This document shows positions 42,296-50,890 of a stretch of 64,000 nucleotides of DNA, in pieces. The notes below the pieces were generated by a model. It was not told the origin of the DNA. It was given only the letters and a program-made list of their open reading frames with translations, and did no database searches. Both the position numbers and the translations under genes were made by a program. Origin of the DNA: Companilactobacillus sp. (lineage in GTDB: Bacteria; Bacillota; Bacilli; Lactobacillales; Lactobacillaceae); NCBI RefSeq assembly GCF_022484265.1, contig NZ_JAKVLR010000001.1, forward strand, positions 62,001 to 126,000. The letters run 5' to 3'. Positions within the stretch are counted from its first letter, which is position 1. Each line of letters opens with the position of its first letter.

Positions 42296-44245
42296 ATGTC
42301 AGAAATCAAATTAACATTCCCAGATGGAACAGTTAAGGAGTTTGATCAAGGCACAACTACTTTAGATGTTGCTAAGTCGATCAGTACATCACTTGGTAAA
42401 AATGCTATCGCTGGTAAACTAAACGGTACATTAGTTGACTTGGAAAGACCTATTAAACAAGATGGAAAGATTGAAATTATTACTGGTAAAGACGATGAAG
42501 ATAGTCTAAAAGTATTGAGAAATACTGCTAGTTTAATTTTCAGTGCTGCTGCTAAAGAGTTTAAGGCAGATCTTCATTTTGGCGAAAAGCATTCTAACGA
42601 TGATGGCTTTTATGTTGATACTGATGACAAGGAACAAATCACAGTTGACGAGTTACCTAAGATCGAAGAGACAATGAACAAGATCATCAAGAACAATGAC
42701 AAAGTTGAAAGAACCTTGATGGACAAGTCAGAATTAGTTGAAATGTTCAAAGATGACCCATACAAGTCATCATTACTTGGTGCAATCGATGCTGTCCAAG
42801 TTCCTGTTTATAAACTAGATAACTTTATCGACTTTGGTTACGATGCAGTGCTTCCTAACGTTAAGAATTTGAAACACTACAAATTGCTATCCGTTGCTGG
42901 TGCTTACTGGCAAGGTAAGTCAAGTAACCCAATGCTTCAAAGAATTTATGGTACATCATTCTTCAAACAAGAAGATCTTGATGCAGATATGAAACGTCGT
43001 GCAGAAATCAAGGAACGTGACCATAGAACAATTGGTCGTGAACTTGACTTGTTCTTCGTTGACCCAGAAGTTGGTGCAGGTCTTCCATATTGGATGCCAA
43101 ATGGTGCAACTATTCGTCGTGTAATTGAAAGATATATCATTGATAAGGAAGTTGCTTGGGGATATCAACACGTATATACACCAGTTTTGATGAACTTGAA
43201 TGCTTACAAGACTTCAGGTCACTGGGAACATTATCGTGAAGACATGTTTCCACCAATGGACATGGGTGACGGCGAGATGCTTGAACTTCGTCCAATGAAC
43301 TGTCCTTCACATATTCAAATTTACAAGCACCACACACGTTCATATCGTGAATTACCAGTTCGTATCGCTGAATTAGGTATGATGCACAGATACGAAAAAT
43401 CAGGTGCTTTAAGTGGTCTACAACGTGTACGTGAAATGACATTGAACGATGGTCACACATTTGTTGCACTTGACCAAATCCAAGAAGAATTCAAACGTAC
43501 GCTTCAATTGATGGTTGAAGTATACAAAGACTTCGATATCACAGACTACTCATTCAGACTTAGTTATCGTGATCCAGCTAACACTGAAAAATACTTTGAT
43601 GATGATGAAATGTGGAACAAATCACAATCAATGCTTAAAGCTGCTATGGATGATCTTGGCTTGGATTACTACGAAGCAGAGGGTGAAGCTGCATTCTATG
43701 GTCCAAAACTTGATGTTCAAACAAAGACAGCACTAGGTAATGATGAAACATTATCAACAATTCAACTAGACTTCATGCAACCAGAGAAGTTTAAGTTGAC
43801 ATATGTTGGTGCTGATGGTGAAGACCACCGTCCAGTTATGATTCACCGTGGTATTGTTTCAACAATGGAAAGATTTATCGCTTACTTGATCGAAATTTAC
43901 AAGGGTGCATTCCCAACATGGCTAGCTCCTACACAAGTAAGAATTATTCCAGTTAACAAGAAGTACCACGAAAACTATGCTCAAAACTTGCTAGCAGAAT
44001 TACGTCGCAAGAATATTCGTGCAGTGATCGATGATCGTGACGAAAAGATGGGTTACAAGATCCGTGATGCACAAACAATGAAGATTCCATATACAGCTGT
44101 GGTAGGTGACGATGAAATGGCAGACGCAACCGTATCAGTTAGAAAATATGGTGAAGAGAAGTCAGAGTCAGAATATGTTGCAATGTTCGTTGATTCTGTG
44201 GCTGCAGATATCGCAAACTTCAGTCGTACAGGTGAAGCTAAATAA
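42296..44245 (+). CDS. thrS: Threonyl-tRNA synthetase with apparently inactive editing site
   Basis: The 649-residue class II enzyme has a TGS domain (1-62), the N2 editing fold (about 70-225), the catalytic core and an anticodon-binding domain. The core looks active: zinc ligands are kept in RPMNCPSH, GMMHRYE and PVMIHRG. In the editing fold, E. coli has RHSCAH (His73, His77) and MCRGPH (Cys182, His186). This protein has RNTASL (Asn76, Leu80) and FGYDAV (Gly181, Val185). All four editing residues are replaced while the surrounding fold (GFYVDTD, LLSVAGAYW) is kept. Mischarged Ser-tRNA-Thr is therefore probably not cleared by this enzyme. AGGAGG site; T-box controlled. Confidence 0.95.
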   Translation: MSEIKLTFPDGTVKEFDQGTTTLDVAKSISTSLGKNAIAGKLNGTLVDLERPIKQDGKIEIITGKDDEDSLKVLRNTASLIFSAAAKEFKADLHFGEKHSNDDGFYVDTDDKEQITVDELPKIEETMNKIIKNNDKVERTLMDKSELVEMFKDDPYKSSLLGAIDAVQVPVYKLDNFIDFGYDAVLPNVKNLKHYKLLSVAGAYWQGKSSNPMLQRIYGTSFFKQEDLDADMKRRAEIKERDHRTIGRELDLFFVDPEVGAGLPYWMPNGATIRRVIERYIIDKEVAWGYQHVYTPVLMNLNAYKTSGHWEHYREDMFPPMDMGDGEMLELRPMNCPSHIQIYKHHTRSYRELPVRIAELGMMHRYEKSGALSGLQRVREMTLNDGHTFVALDQIQEEFKRTLQLMVEVYKDFDITDYSFRLSYRDPANTEKYFDDDEMWNKSQSMLKAAMDDLGLDYYEAEGEAAFYGPKLDVQTKTALGNDETLSTIQLDFMQPEKFKLTYVGADGEDHRPVMIHRGIVSTMERFIAYLIEIYKGAFPTWLAPTQVRIIPVNKKYHENYAQNLLAELRRKNIRAVIDDRDEKMGYKIRDAQTMKIPYTAVVGDDEMADATVSVRKYGEEKSESEYVAMFVDSVAADIANFSRTGEAK

Positions 44246-44251
44246 TTATTC

Positions 44252-44281
44252 AAAAAGTCGAGGAGATCTCGGCTTTTTTTG
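44252..44281 (+). terminator. thrS terminator
   Basis: AAAGTCGAG-GAGAT-CTCGGCTTT with one G-U pair is followed by T residues. Confidence 0.88.
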
Positions 44282-44374
44282 TGCCTAAGATTGTTCATAT
44301 CAGTAAAAATCCGTTATTATTGAAGAGATGATAAATTGATATTGATGAAATAAATATGAAAGAGGCATAATTTA

Positions 44375-45175
44375 ATGATTAAATTAATCGCCACAGATAT
44401 TGATGGCACATTTTTTGATGATGAGCATCAATACAACCATGAAAGATTCAATAAACAATTAGAGATGCTCCATGAAAAGGGAGTTAAGTTTGCAATTGCC
44501 AGCGGTAATTATTTAGGCCATCTACAAAGAGTGGTTCAATATTCGCCAGTTGATGCGTTTGTATCTGAAAATGGCGCCCACATCATGGTCGGCGACAAAG
44601 AAGTATTTGCTGCTTATTTAAAACCTGATGTCGTGAATGAAATAATTGACAGTCTAGATTATTTAGGTGACAATTTAAAATCCTATATTGTATCAGGCGA
44701 AAAAGCCACTTACGTTGATAAACAATATGAGTCGGTCTTGAACAAATACTACATTCACAATTACAAGTTAGTTGATGATGTAAAAGCTGTTCAAGATGAT
44801 ATCTTTAAAGTGAATATTAGTTTGAATAATGATAAACTTTCAGAAGTCGAGCAATATTTGAACAAGCGTTTTAGTGACGACATTCATGCAACGGCTAGTG
44901 GATTTGGAAGCATTGATGTTATCTCCAAGGGAATCAACAAGAGTTTTGGTCTCCAACAATTAACCAAATATTATAGTATAGATTTAAAAGATGTCGTTGC
45001 ATTCGGCGATAACAGCAATGATGATGAAATGTTACAGGAATCCGGTCTAAGTTTTGCAATGAAGAATGCTAAGGAATCAACTAAAGAAGCTGCGGATAAG
45101 ATCACAGAATTCGACAACAATCACGAAGGTGTACTTAACCAAATAGATGAATTGTTTGGATGGGATACTAAATAA
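44375..45175 (+). CDS. Cof-type HAD hydrolase
   Basis: The 266-residue protein starts MIKLIATDIDGTFFDD, with the DxD nucleophile at residues 8 and 10. It has a C2-type cap in the middle, and ends with the HAD motif IV FGDNSNDDEML. Members dephosphorylate sugar phosphates, nucleotides or flavin precursors. The substrate cannot be assigned. AAGAGG site. It is a single gene between thrS and infC. Confidence 0.92.
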   Translation: MIKLIATDIDGTFFDDEHQYNHERFNKQLEMLHEKGVKFAIASGNYLGHLQRVVQYSPVDAFVSENGAHIMVGDKEVFAAYLKPDVVNEIIDSLDYLGDNLKSYIVSGEKATYVDKQYESVLNKYYIHNYKLVDDVKAVQDDIFKVNISLNNDKLSEVEQYLNKRFSDDIHATASGFGSIDVISKGINKSFGLQQLTKYYSIDLKDVVAFGDNSNDDEMLQESGLSFAMKNAKESTKEAADKITEFDNNHEGVLNQIDELFGWDTK

Positions 45176-45215
45176 TATTTGAGACATAAATTCAATAAAA
45201 AATATCATTCAATGA

Positions 45216-45244
45216 TTGACAACTACAGATACGACTGGTATTAT
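45216..45244 (+). promoter_or_regulatory. Promoter of infC-rpmI-rplT
   Basis: TTGACA (45216-45221) and TATTAT (45239-45244) are separated by 17 bases. About 145 bases of leader follow before the infC start. Confidence 0.8.
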
Positions 45245-45251
45245 TAATACC

Positions 45252-45391
45252 TGTTGAGATTAAGCAGAAGCGCCCGCTTCTCACCTATGCGTAAGCCTCT
45301 AGGTAAATATACTGTATATAACAATTATATTAGTGGGCGTGCGTATGCACCCCACTTTTTTAGTGGGAACATTTTTCGGAGGTGACTACTC
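45252..45391 (+). promoter_or_regulatory. infC leader with attenuator (L20-type autoregulatory leader)
   Basis: The leader has hairpin AGAAGC-GCCC-GCTTCT (45266-45281) and terminator AGTGGG...CCCACT plus T residues (45331-45361). CGCCC (45271-45275) can instead pair with GGGCG (45335-45339), and a second AGTGGG at 45362-45367 can compete for CCCACT. In B. subtilis, L20 causes termination in the infC leader. The same logic is inferred here. Confidence 0.65.
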
Positions 45392-45919
45392 ATAGCAAGA
45401 GATTTATTAGTAAACGATCAAATTCGTGCAAAAGAAGTTCGATTGATTACAGAAAATGGTGATCAAGTTGGTGTTAAACCTAAGGCAGAAGCACAACGTC
45501 TAGCAGACGCAGCTAATATGGACTTAGTTCTAATGTCACCTGGAGCAAAGCCTCCAGTAGCAAGAATCATGGACTACGGTAAATATAAGTTTGAACTTCA
45601 AAAGAAAAATCGTGAAGCTCGTAAAAAGCAAAAGGTCGTCAGCATCAAGGAAGTTAGACTTAGTCCAACTATTGAGGAAAACGACTTTAACACAAAGCTT
45701 AACAATGCCCGTAAGTTCCTGAGCAAGGGCGATAAGGTCAAAGTTTCTCTTCGCTTTAAGGGTAGAGCTATTACTCATAAAGAGATAGGAAAAGAAGTTT
45801 TAGATCGAGTAGCTGACAAGACAAAAGATATTGCCAATGTCACTACAAAACCTAAGATGGATGGCCGAAGCATGTTCTTAATGCTTGATCCAATTAGTAA
45901 CGATAAAAAGAAAAAATAG
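45392..45919 (+). CDS. infC: Translation initiation factor IF-3, AUA start codon
   Basis: IF-3 keeps the 30S subunit free and checks start codons. The conserved N-terminus (ARDLLVNDQIRAKEVRLI) begins directly after an ATA at 45392, which lies 7 bases from a perfect GGAGGTG (45378-45384). No ATG, GTG or TTG is available in frame until TTG 45443, which would remove part of the N-domain. The product is 175 residues, normal for the family. Rare start codons in infC let IF-3 repress its own translation. The C-domain (KEVRLSPTIEENDFNTKL) is complete. Confidence 0.95.
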   Translation: MARDLLVNDQIRAKEVRLITENGDQVGVKPKAEAQRLADAANMDLVLMSPGAKPPVARIMDYGKYKFELQKKNREARKKQKVVSIKEVRLSPTIEENDFNTKLNNARKFLSKGDKVKVSLRFKGRAITHKEIGKEVLDRVADKTKDIANVTTKPKMDGRSMFLMLDPISNDKKKK

Positions 45920-45933
45920 TGGAGGGATTTTCA

Positions 45934-46131
45934 ATGCCTAAACAAAAAACACACCGCGCATCAGCAAAGAGATTTAAGAAGACAGCATCTGGTGAGTGGA
46001 AGAGAAGCCATGCTTATACAAGTCACCGTTTCCACGGAAAGACAAAGAAGCAACGTCGTCAATTGGCAAAATCAGGTTTAGTTTCATCAAGTGATATGAA
46101 ACGAATCAAACAAATGTTAGCAACATACTAA
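45934..46131 (+). CDS. rpmI: Ribosomal protein L35
   Basis: ATG 45934 follows GGAGGG and gives 65 residues starting MPKQKTHRASAKRFKKT, the standard bL35 sequence. It is basic throughout. It is the second gene of the infC operon and is likely under the leader attenuator. Confidence 0.97.
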   Translation: MPKQKTHRASAKRFKKTASGEWKRSHAYTSHRFHGKTKKQRRQLAKSGLVSSSDMKRIKQMLATY

Positions 46132-46165
46132 TTTAACAGTTTAGCAATTCAAAGGAGGAGTCATT

Positions 46166-46522
46166 ATGCCACGTGTAAAAGGTGGAACAGTAACTCGCAA
46201 GCGTCGTAAAAAGGTTTTAAAATTAGCTAAAGGATATCGTGGTTCAAAACATATCACTTTTAAAGCAGCTCATACACAAATCATGGTTTCATACCGTTAT
46301 GCATTCCGTGATCGTCGTCAAAGAAAGCGTGATTTCCGTAAGTTATGGATCGCAAGAATCAACGCTGCTGCAAGAATGAACGAAATCAGTTACAGCAAAT
46401 TGATGCATGGTTTGAAATTAGCAAATGTTGACATCAACCGTAAGATGTTAGCTCAATTAGCTATTGAAGATCCAAAAGCATTTACAAGTTTAGCAGATAC
46501 AGCTAAGAAAGCTTTAGCTTAA
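46166..46522 (+). CDS. rplT: Ribosomal protein L20
   Basis: The 118-residue bL20 begins MPRVKGGTVTRKRRKKVLKL and is arginine- and lysine-rich, with the helical AFRDRRQRKRDFRKLWI region that contacts 23S rRNA. AGGAGG site. It is the last gene of the operon and the likely autorepressor acting on the infC leader. A terminator follows directly. Confidence 0.98.
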   Translation: MPRVKGGTVTRKRRKKVLKLAKGYRGSKHITFKAAHTQIMVSYRYAFRDRRQRKRDFRKLWIARINAAARMNEISYSKLMHGLKLANVDINRKMLAQLAIEDPKAFTSLADTAKKALA

Positions 46523-46527
46523 TTATT

Positions 46528-46563
46528 AAAACGTAATTTGGACAATCCAAATTACGTTTTTTT
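46528..46563 (+). terminator. infC operon terminator
   Basis: AAACGTAATTTGG pairs with CCAAATTACGTTT, a 13-bp stem followed by T residues. Confidence 0.92.
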
Positions 46564-46589
46564 ACTAAGTATACGAATGAGGGCAGATT

Positions 46590-47117
46590 ATGTTTAAACC
46601 TAATATTATGTTAAATAAGATCACTGACATTGATGTTGAAGATCTAAAAGAGAAAAATATTACTACTATTATGACGGACCTGGATAATACTATCCTGCCT
46701 TGGAATAGTAGTGAATATAGCTTGTCATTGAGAAAATGGCTTAATATAATGAAAAAGGCAAATATTGAAGTTTTAGTCGTATCAAACAATAGCTACAAGC
46801 GAATTGAAAAAGCAGTCAGCGACTTACAAATCGGAATTGTTGCTCGTGCTAAGAAGCCACTGCCTTTTGAAATTATCAAATATCTTAAAGAGAATCAGAT
46901 TGACCGTAATTCAGTTTTATTTGTTGGCGATCAAGTTTTGACTGATGTACTTGCTGGTTCATTATCAGGAGTAGCAACAGTATTAGTTAAACCAATCGTT
47001 GATACAGATGCCAAAAAGACTCGTGTAAATCGATTTTTTGAACGACCAATTTTGAAATATCTACAACATAAAGACAAAAACTTATACTGGAAGGATTCAT
47101 TAAATGACAGAAAGTAA
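46590..47117 (+). CDS. yqeG: YqeG-family HAD phosphatase
   Basis: The 175-residue HAD-IIIA protein has MTDLDNTILPW (DxD nucleophile), VVSNNSYKRIEKA and FVGDQVLTDVLAG. It starts the cluster yqeG-yqeH-yhbY-nadD-yqeK-rsfS-yqeM, conserved across Firmicutes. Its 3' end overlaps yqeH by 14 bases. The substrate is unknown; relatives act on phosphatidylglycerophosphate. Confidence 0.93.
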   Translation: MFKPNIMLNKITDIDVEDLKEKNITTIMTDLDNTILPWNSSEYSLSLRKWLNIMKKANIEVLVVSNNSYKRIEKAVSDLQIGIVARAKKPLPFEIIKYLKENQIDRNSVLFVGDQVLTDVLAGSLSGVATVLVKPIVDTDAKKTRVNRFFERPILKYLQHKDKNLYWKDSLNDRK

Positions 47118-48219
47118 TGAAGAATTATTTTGTATCGGCTGCGGGGCAAAACTTCAGACAACTGATAAAGATTTACCCGGCTACGTGCAACAATCAACGT
47201 TAGATAAATATTTGGAGGATGATTCCAAAGAATTATTTTGTAAACGTTGCTTCAGATTGAGAAATTACAACGAGATCACAGATGTTAATATTGATGACGA
47301 CGAATTTTTGAAATTATTGGATTCGATTTCTAGCAAAAAAGGTTTAATTGTCAGCGTAGTTGATATTTTTGACTATGAAGGTAGTGTTATTCCCGGACTT
47401 CAGAGGTTCGTTGGTGATAAGAACATTCTAGTTGTTGGTAATAAAGTCGATTTATTGCCACATTCAGTTAATCAAAATAAACTACTGAATTGGCTTCAAC
47501 AAAAGAGTAAGGAAAATGGTATCAAATCAGTTGATCAGATCATGGTTTCAGCTGAAAAAGGGACCAACATTGATAAGTTAATGCGTTTGATCGAAAAATA
47601 TCGTGACGGTCAAGATGTATATGTAGTCGGAACTACAAATACTGGAAAATCAACTTTGATCAACAAGATCATCAGTGAAAATTCTGACGTCAAAAATTTG
47701 ATCACCACATCGCGTTTTCCAGGAACAACCTTAGATAAAATCGATATCCCGCTGGATGACGGACATTTCCTAATTGATACACCAGGTATTATTCATAAAT
47801 ATCAACTTGCTCATTACTTAGATGAAAAAGAACTCAAGGCAATCACTCCTAAAAAGCCTTTGCGTCCAGCAACTTTTCAACTTCGTGATGGTCAAACGAT
47901 ATTTGTGGCAGGATTGGCTCGTTTCGATTTCTTAGATGAAAAAACTAACGTTGTATTCTATGTCAATCAAGGTTTAGTATTGCATCGAACAAAGACGGTT
48001 AATGCTGACGAATTTTATCAAAAACACTTGGGTGAATTGTTGAATCCGCCTTATGATGTCAGTGAATTTCCTAAACTAAAAAAAGAAGAGTTTACGTCAC
48101 ATAAGAAGTCAGATATCGTCATTTACGGGTTGGGATGGGTAGTTATCCCAGCTAACTGTAAAGTACGCGTTTATGTACCAGAAGGAGTTAGCGTCTCAAT
48201 GAGAGATGCAATCATTTAA
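47104..48219 (+). CDS. yqeH: Ribosome biogenesis GTPase YqeH
   Basis: YqeH is a circularly permuted GTPase needed for 30S assembly. The 371-residue product has an N-terminal zinc finger (CIGCGAKL and CKRCFRL), then G4 NKVD, G1 GTTNTGKST and G3 DTPG in permuted order. A C-terminal RNA-binding part follows. The start overlaps yqeG, which suggests coupling. Confidence 0.95.
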   Translation: MTESNEELFCIGCGAKLQTTDKDLPGYVQQSTLDKYLEDDSKELFCKRCFRLRNYNEITDVNIDDDEFLKLLDSISSKKGLIVSVVDIFDYEGSVIPGLQRFVGDKNILVVGNKVDLLPHSVNQNKLLNWLQQKSKENGIKSVDQIMVSAEKGTNIDKLMRLIEKYRDGQDVYVVGTTNTGKSTLINKIISENSDVKNLITTSRFPGTTLDKIDIPLDDGHFLIDTPGIIHKYQLAHYLDEKELKAITPKKPLRPATFQLRDGQTIFVAGLARFDFLDEKTNVVFYVNQGLVLHRTKTVNADEFYQKHLGELLNPPYDVSEFPKLKKEEFTSHKKSDIVIYGLGWVVIPANCKVRVYVPEGVSVSMRDAII

Positions 48220-48228
48220 GGAGAAACT

Positions 48229-48543
48229 ATGATTATTAAAGGTAAACAAAATCGTTATTTGCGTAGCCAAGCTCAAACAATGAAACCTGTTGTTCAAGTT
48301 GGGCGTGACGGAATTAGCGACAATTTATTAAAGCAGATTTTACAATTGCTTAATAAGGATGAATTGATTAAAGTAACATTATTACAAAATACTATGGTTG
48401 GTTCTGAACAATTAGTCGCAGCATTGAATGAAATCGATGGTGGCGTTGCACATGTTCAGACAATCGGTTCAAAGGTGATCTTGTACAAAAAGTCATCTAA
48501 GATCAAGAATCGCAAATATTCTTTAGAACTTGAAAAAATTTAG
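48229..48543 (+). CDS. yhbY: YhbY-type CRM-domain RNA-binding protein
   Basis: The 104-residue protein has one CRM domain with the GxxG-like loop VGRDGISDNLL and basic residues (KGKQNRYLRSQAQ). Relatives bind pre-50S particles. AAGGAG site, 9 bases after yqeH. Confidence 0.93.
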   Translation: MIIKGKQNRYLRSQAQTMKPVVQVGRDGISDNLLKQILQLLNKDELIKVTLLQNTMVGSEQLVAALNEIDGGVAHVQTIGSKVILYKKSSKIKNRKYSLELEKI

Positions 48544-48562
48544 TATTAAGTGAAGATGAATA

Positions 48563-49195
48563 ATGAGAACAAATAAGCAAATTTTAACTCAAGTCAAACC
48601 AGAAATAAGGTCAACTCAGCCAAAGAGACACGTTGGTATCTTGGGAGGTACTTTTAATCCCATACATACTGGTCATTTGGTGATTGCTGAACAAGTTTTT
48701 CAACAGTTGCATTTAAATAAAGTGTTATTTTTACCTGACAATATTCCACCTCATCGTGGCGTCCAAAAGACTAAACCAATCGGTGGTAACGAACGAATTG
48801 AAATGATCAAATTAGCGATTGAAGATAATTTGCATTTTGATTTGGATTTAACCGATGTTAATCGTGGTGGAGTCAGTTATACGTATGAGACTGTCAAAAT
48901 TTTGAAGCAACTAAACCCTAACACGGAGTTTTACTTTATTATTGGTGGAGACATGGTCGAAAATTTGCCAAAATGGTCTCACATTGATGAATTGGTCCAA
49001 ATGATCCACTTTGTTGGAGTTTGTCGAAAAGGTTTTGAAAAAAGTTCTAAATATCCTATACTTTGGGTAAATACTCCTGAACTAGAAATTAGTTCAAGTA
49101 TGATCAGAGAATCAGTTAGAGAGGGTAGATCAATTAAATATTTGGTCCCCGAACGAGTTGAAGACTACATTTTGGATAAGGGGCTTTACCGATGA
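48563..49195 (+). CDS. nadD: Nicotinate-nucleotide adenylyltransferase
   Basis: NadD makes deamido-NAD from nicotinate mononucleotide and ATP. The 210-residue product has a 26-residue N-terminal extension before GILGGTFNPIHTGHL. Such extensions are common in lactobacilli, as I recall. The C-terminal ISSSMIRE motif is present. The ribosome site is weak. It overlaps yqeK by 4 bases. Confidence 0.95.
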   Translation: MRTNKQILTQVKPEIRSTQPKRHVGILGGTFNPIHTGHLVIAEQVFQQLHLNKVLFLPDNIPPHRGVQKTKPIGGNERIEMIKLAIEDNLHFDLDLTDVNRGGVSYTYETVKILKQLNPNTEFYFIIGGDMVENLPKWSHIDELVQMIHFVGVCRKGFEKSSKYPILWVNTPELEISSSMIRESVREGRSIKYLVPERVEDYILDKGLYR

Positions 49196-49794
49196 CAGAC
49201 TTTAATTATGATAAGATCGTACCAGGATTTGATCGCGAAGCTGTGGTCAATCGCATGAAGACGCAATTAAGCGACTTTCGTTTCGGTCATTGTCTGCGTG
49301 TTGAAAAAGAGGCACGTGGATTGGCTGCGGAAAATGATTTAGACGTTGAGCGTGCGGGCTTAGCTGGTCTTCTGCATGATTATGCAAAAGAAAGATCAGA
49401 TGATGAGTTCATTGATGTTATCAAACGTAAGAATTTGAACAAAGAGTTATTAAATTATGGAAATGCAATTTGGCACGGAATCGTAGGTGCCGAAATTATT
49501 AAAGATGAACTAAATGTTTATGATGAAGATGTCTTAAATGCCATCAGAAGACATACTGTTGGTTCCACAACAATGACTGGAACTGATAAATGTACTTTTA
49601 TCGCCGATTTTATTGAACCAGCGCGAGACTTTACTGGCATCGATGAAGCACGAGAATATGCCGACAAATCTTTAGACGCAGGTGTTGCTTTTGAATTAAA
49701 GCATTCAGTTCAACATTTGATCAATAAAAATAGACAGATTTATCCAGCAACTTTTGCAAGCTACAACTACTGGATAAATAAGGGAGAATTATAA
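49192..49794 (+). CDS. yqeK: YqeK-family HD-domain phosphohydrolase
   Basis: The 200-residue protein has the HD metal-binding pattern: RFGHCLRVE, LLHDYAKE and IWHGIVGAEI. YqeK proteins hydrolyse Ap4A symmetrically. ATG 49192 overlaps the nadD stop (ATGA). Clustering with nadD fits nucleotide metabolism. Confidence 0.93.
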   Translation: MTDFNYDKIVPGFDREAVVNRMKTQLSDFRFGHCLRVEKEARGLAAENDLDVERAGLAGLLHDYAKERSDDEFIDVIKRKNLNKELLNYGNAIWHGIVGAEIIKDELNVYDEDVLNAIRRHTVGSTTMTGTDKCTFIADFIEPARDFTGIDEAREYADKSLDAGVAFELKHSVQHLINKNRQIYPATFASYNYWINKGEL

Positions 49795-49795
49795 T

Positions 49796-50161
49796 TTGAA
49801 TTCAAAAGAAATTATGGAAGTTGCAGTTAAAGCTGCAGACAGTAAGCATGCAAACGATATTGAAGTTCTCGATATCAGCAAGGTAAGTATCATGACTGAT
49901 TACTTTGTCATTATGGATGCAAATTCACAACGACAAGTTGATGCTATTGTTCAAGAGATCTTGGACAAAGCCGGCGAGAACAATATTGAAATTGGACATG
50001 TTGAAGGTAAAAGAGATTCAGATTGGATCTTGATCGATTTACATGACGTGGTAGTTCATGTCTTTACAACTGAACAACGTGAATTTTACAACCTAGAAAA
50101 GTTATGGTCAGATGCACCATCAGTCGATATTTCAAAATTGGTGACTGTAAATGATCTATAA
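49796..50161 (+). CDS. rsfS: Ribosomal silencing factor RsfS
   Basis: RsfS binds L14 and blocks subunit joining when nutrients run low. TTG 49796, behind GGGAG, gives 121 residues. YFVIMDANSQRQVDAI, GHVEGKRDSDWILIDL and VVVHVFTTEQREFY are diagnostic. It overlaps the next gene by 11 bases. Confidence 0.95.
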   Translation: MNSKEIMEVAVKAADSKHANDIEVLDISKVSIMTDYFVIMDANSQRQVDAIVQEILDKAGENNIEIGHVEGKRDSDWILIDLHDVVVHVFTTEQREFYNLEKLWSDAPSVDISKLVTVNDL

Positions 50162-50882
50162 TTCGTTTGCTCGCGTATACAGCGAATTAATGGATGATAG
50201 TTTATATGCAAAATGGGCCAATTATGTCCGCAATCAAACTGATTCTTCTGCTAAGACGTTATTAGACGTTGCTTGTGGGACCGGAGATCTGACAATTTTG
50301 CTGGCAAATGACTTTGACGTAACCGGAACGGATTTGTCAGAAGAAATGTTGAATATTGCCGATGAAAAAGCTAATCAGGCTAAGGTCAACATTCCTTTTG
50401 AACAAAGCAATATGATGGATTTATATACCTTTGATAACTATGATGTCATCACTTGCTTTGATGATTCAATTTGTTATCTAGGAGACGAAGATGAGTTATA
50501 TATTGCTGCAAAACAGGCTTATGATCATTTAAATGATGGTGGTAAATATTTGTTTGATGCTCATTCGCTTTATCAAATGGATGAGGTCTTTCCTGGTTAT
50601 ATGTTTAATCACAAGGCAGAAGACTCAGCGTTTATGTGGAGTAGCTATGAAGGTGAATATCCACATAGCATTGAACATGAGTTAACTTTTTTCAATTGGG
50701 ATGACAAGATCGGTGGATATAAAGCTAATACAGAAATTCATCACGAGAGAACTTACCCAATAGAAACATTTTTGGAAATTTTGAAGGACGTGGGTTTCAA
50801 AAACACTCACGTTTCCGCTGAATTCGGTGAATCAGAAGTTAAGGATGATTCAAATCGTTGGTTTTTTGCTTCAGAGAAATAG
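50151..50882 (+). CDS. yqeM: YqeM-type class I SAM-dependent methyltransferase
   Basis: The 243-residue protein has the SAM motif LLDVACGTGDLT, followed by DLSEEMLNIADEKA and FDDSICYLGD. It is the usual companion of rsfS in Firmicutes. The substrate is unknown. The start lies inside rsfS, so translation is coupled. Confidence 0.9.
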   Translation: MIYNSFARVYSELMDDSLYAKWANYVRNQTDSSAKTLLDVACGTGDLTILLANDFDVTGTDLSEEMLNIADEKANQAKVNIPFEQSNMMDLYTFDNYDVITCFDDSICYLGDEDELYIAAKQAYDHLNDGGKYLFDAHSLYQMDEVFPGYMFNHKAEDSAFMWSSYEGEYPHSIEHELTFFNWDDKIGGYKANTEIHHERTYPIETFLEILKDVGFKNTHVSAEFGESEVKDDSNRWFFASEK

Positions 50883-50890
50883 GTGAACAA

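Noticed and set aside
44053..44298. Minus-strand 81-residue frame at the thrS 3' end
   Set aside because: Antisense shadow overlapping the thrS coding end and its terminator.
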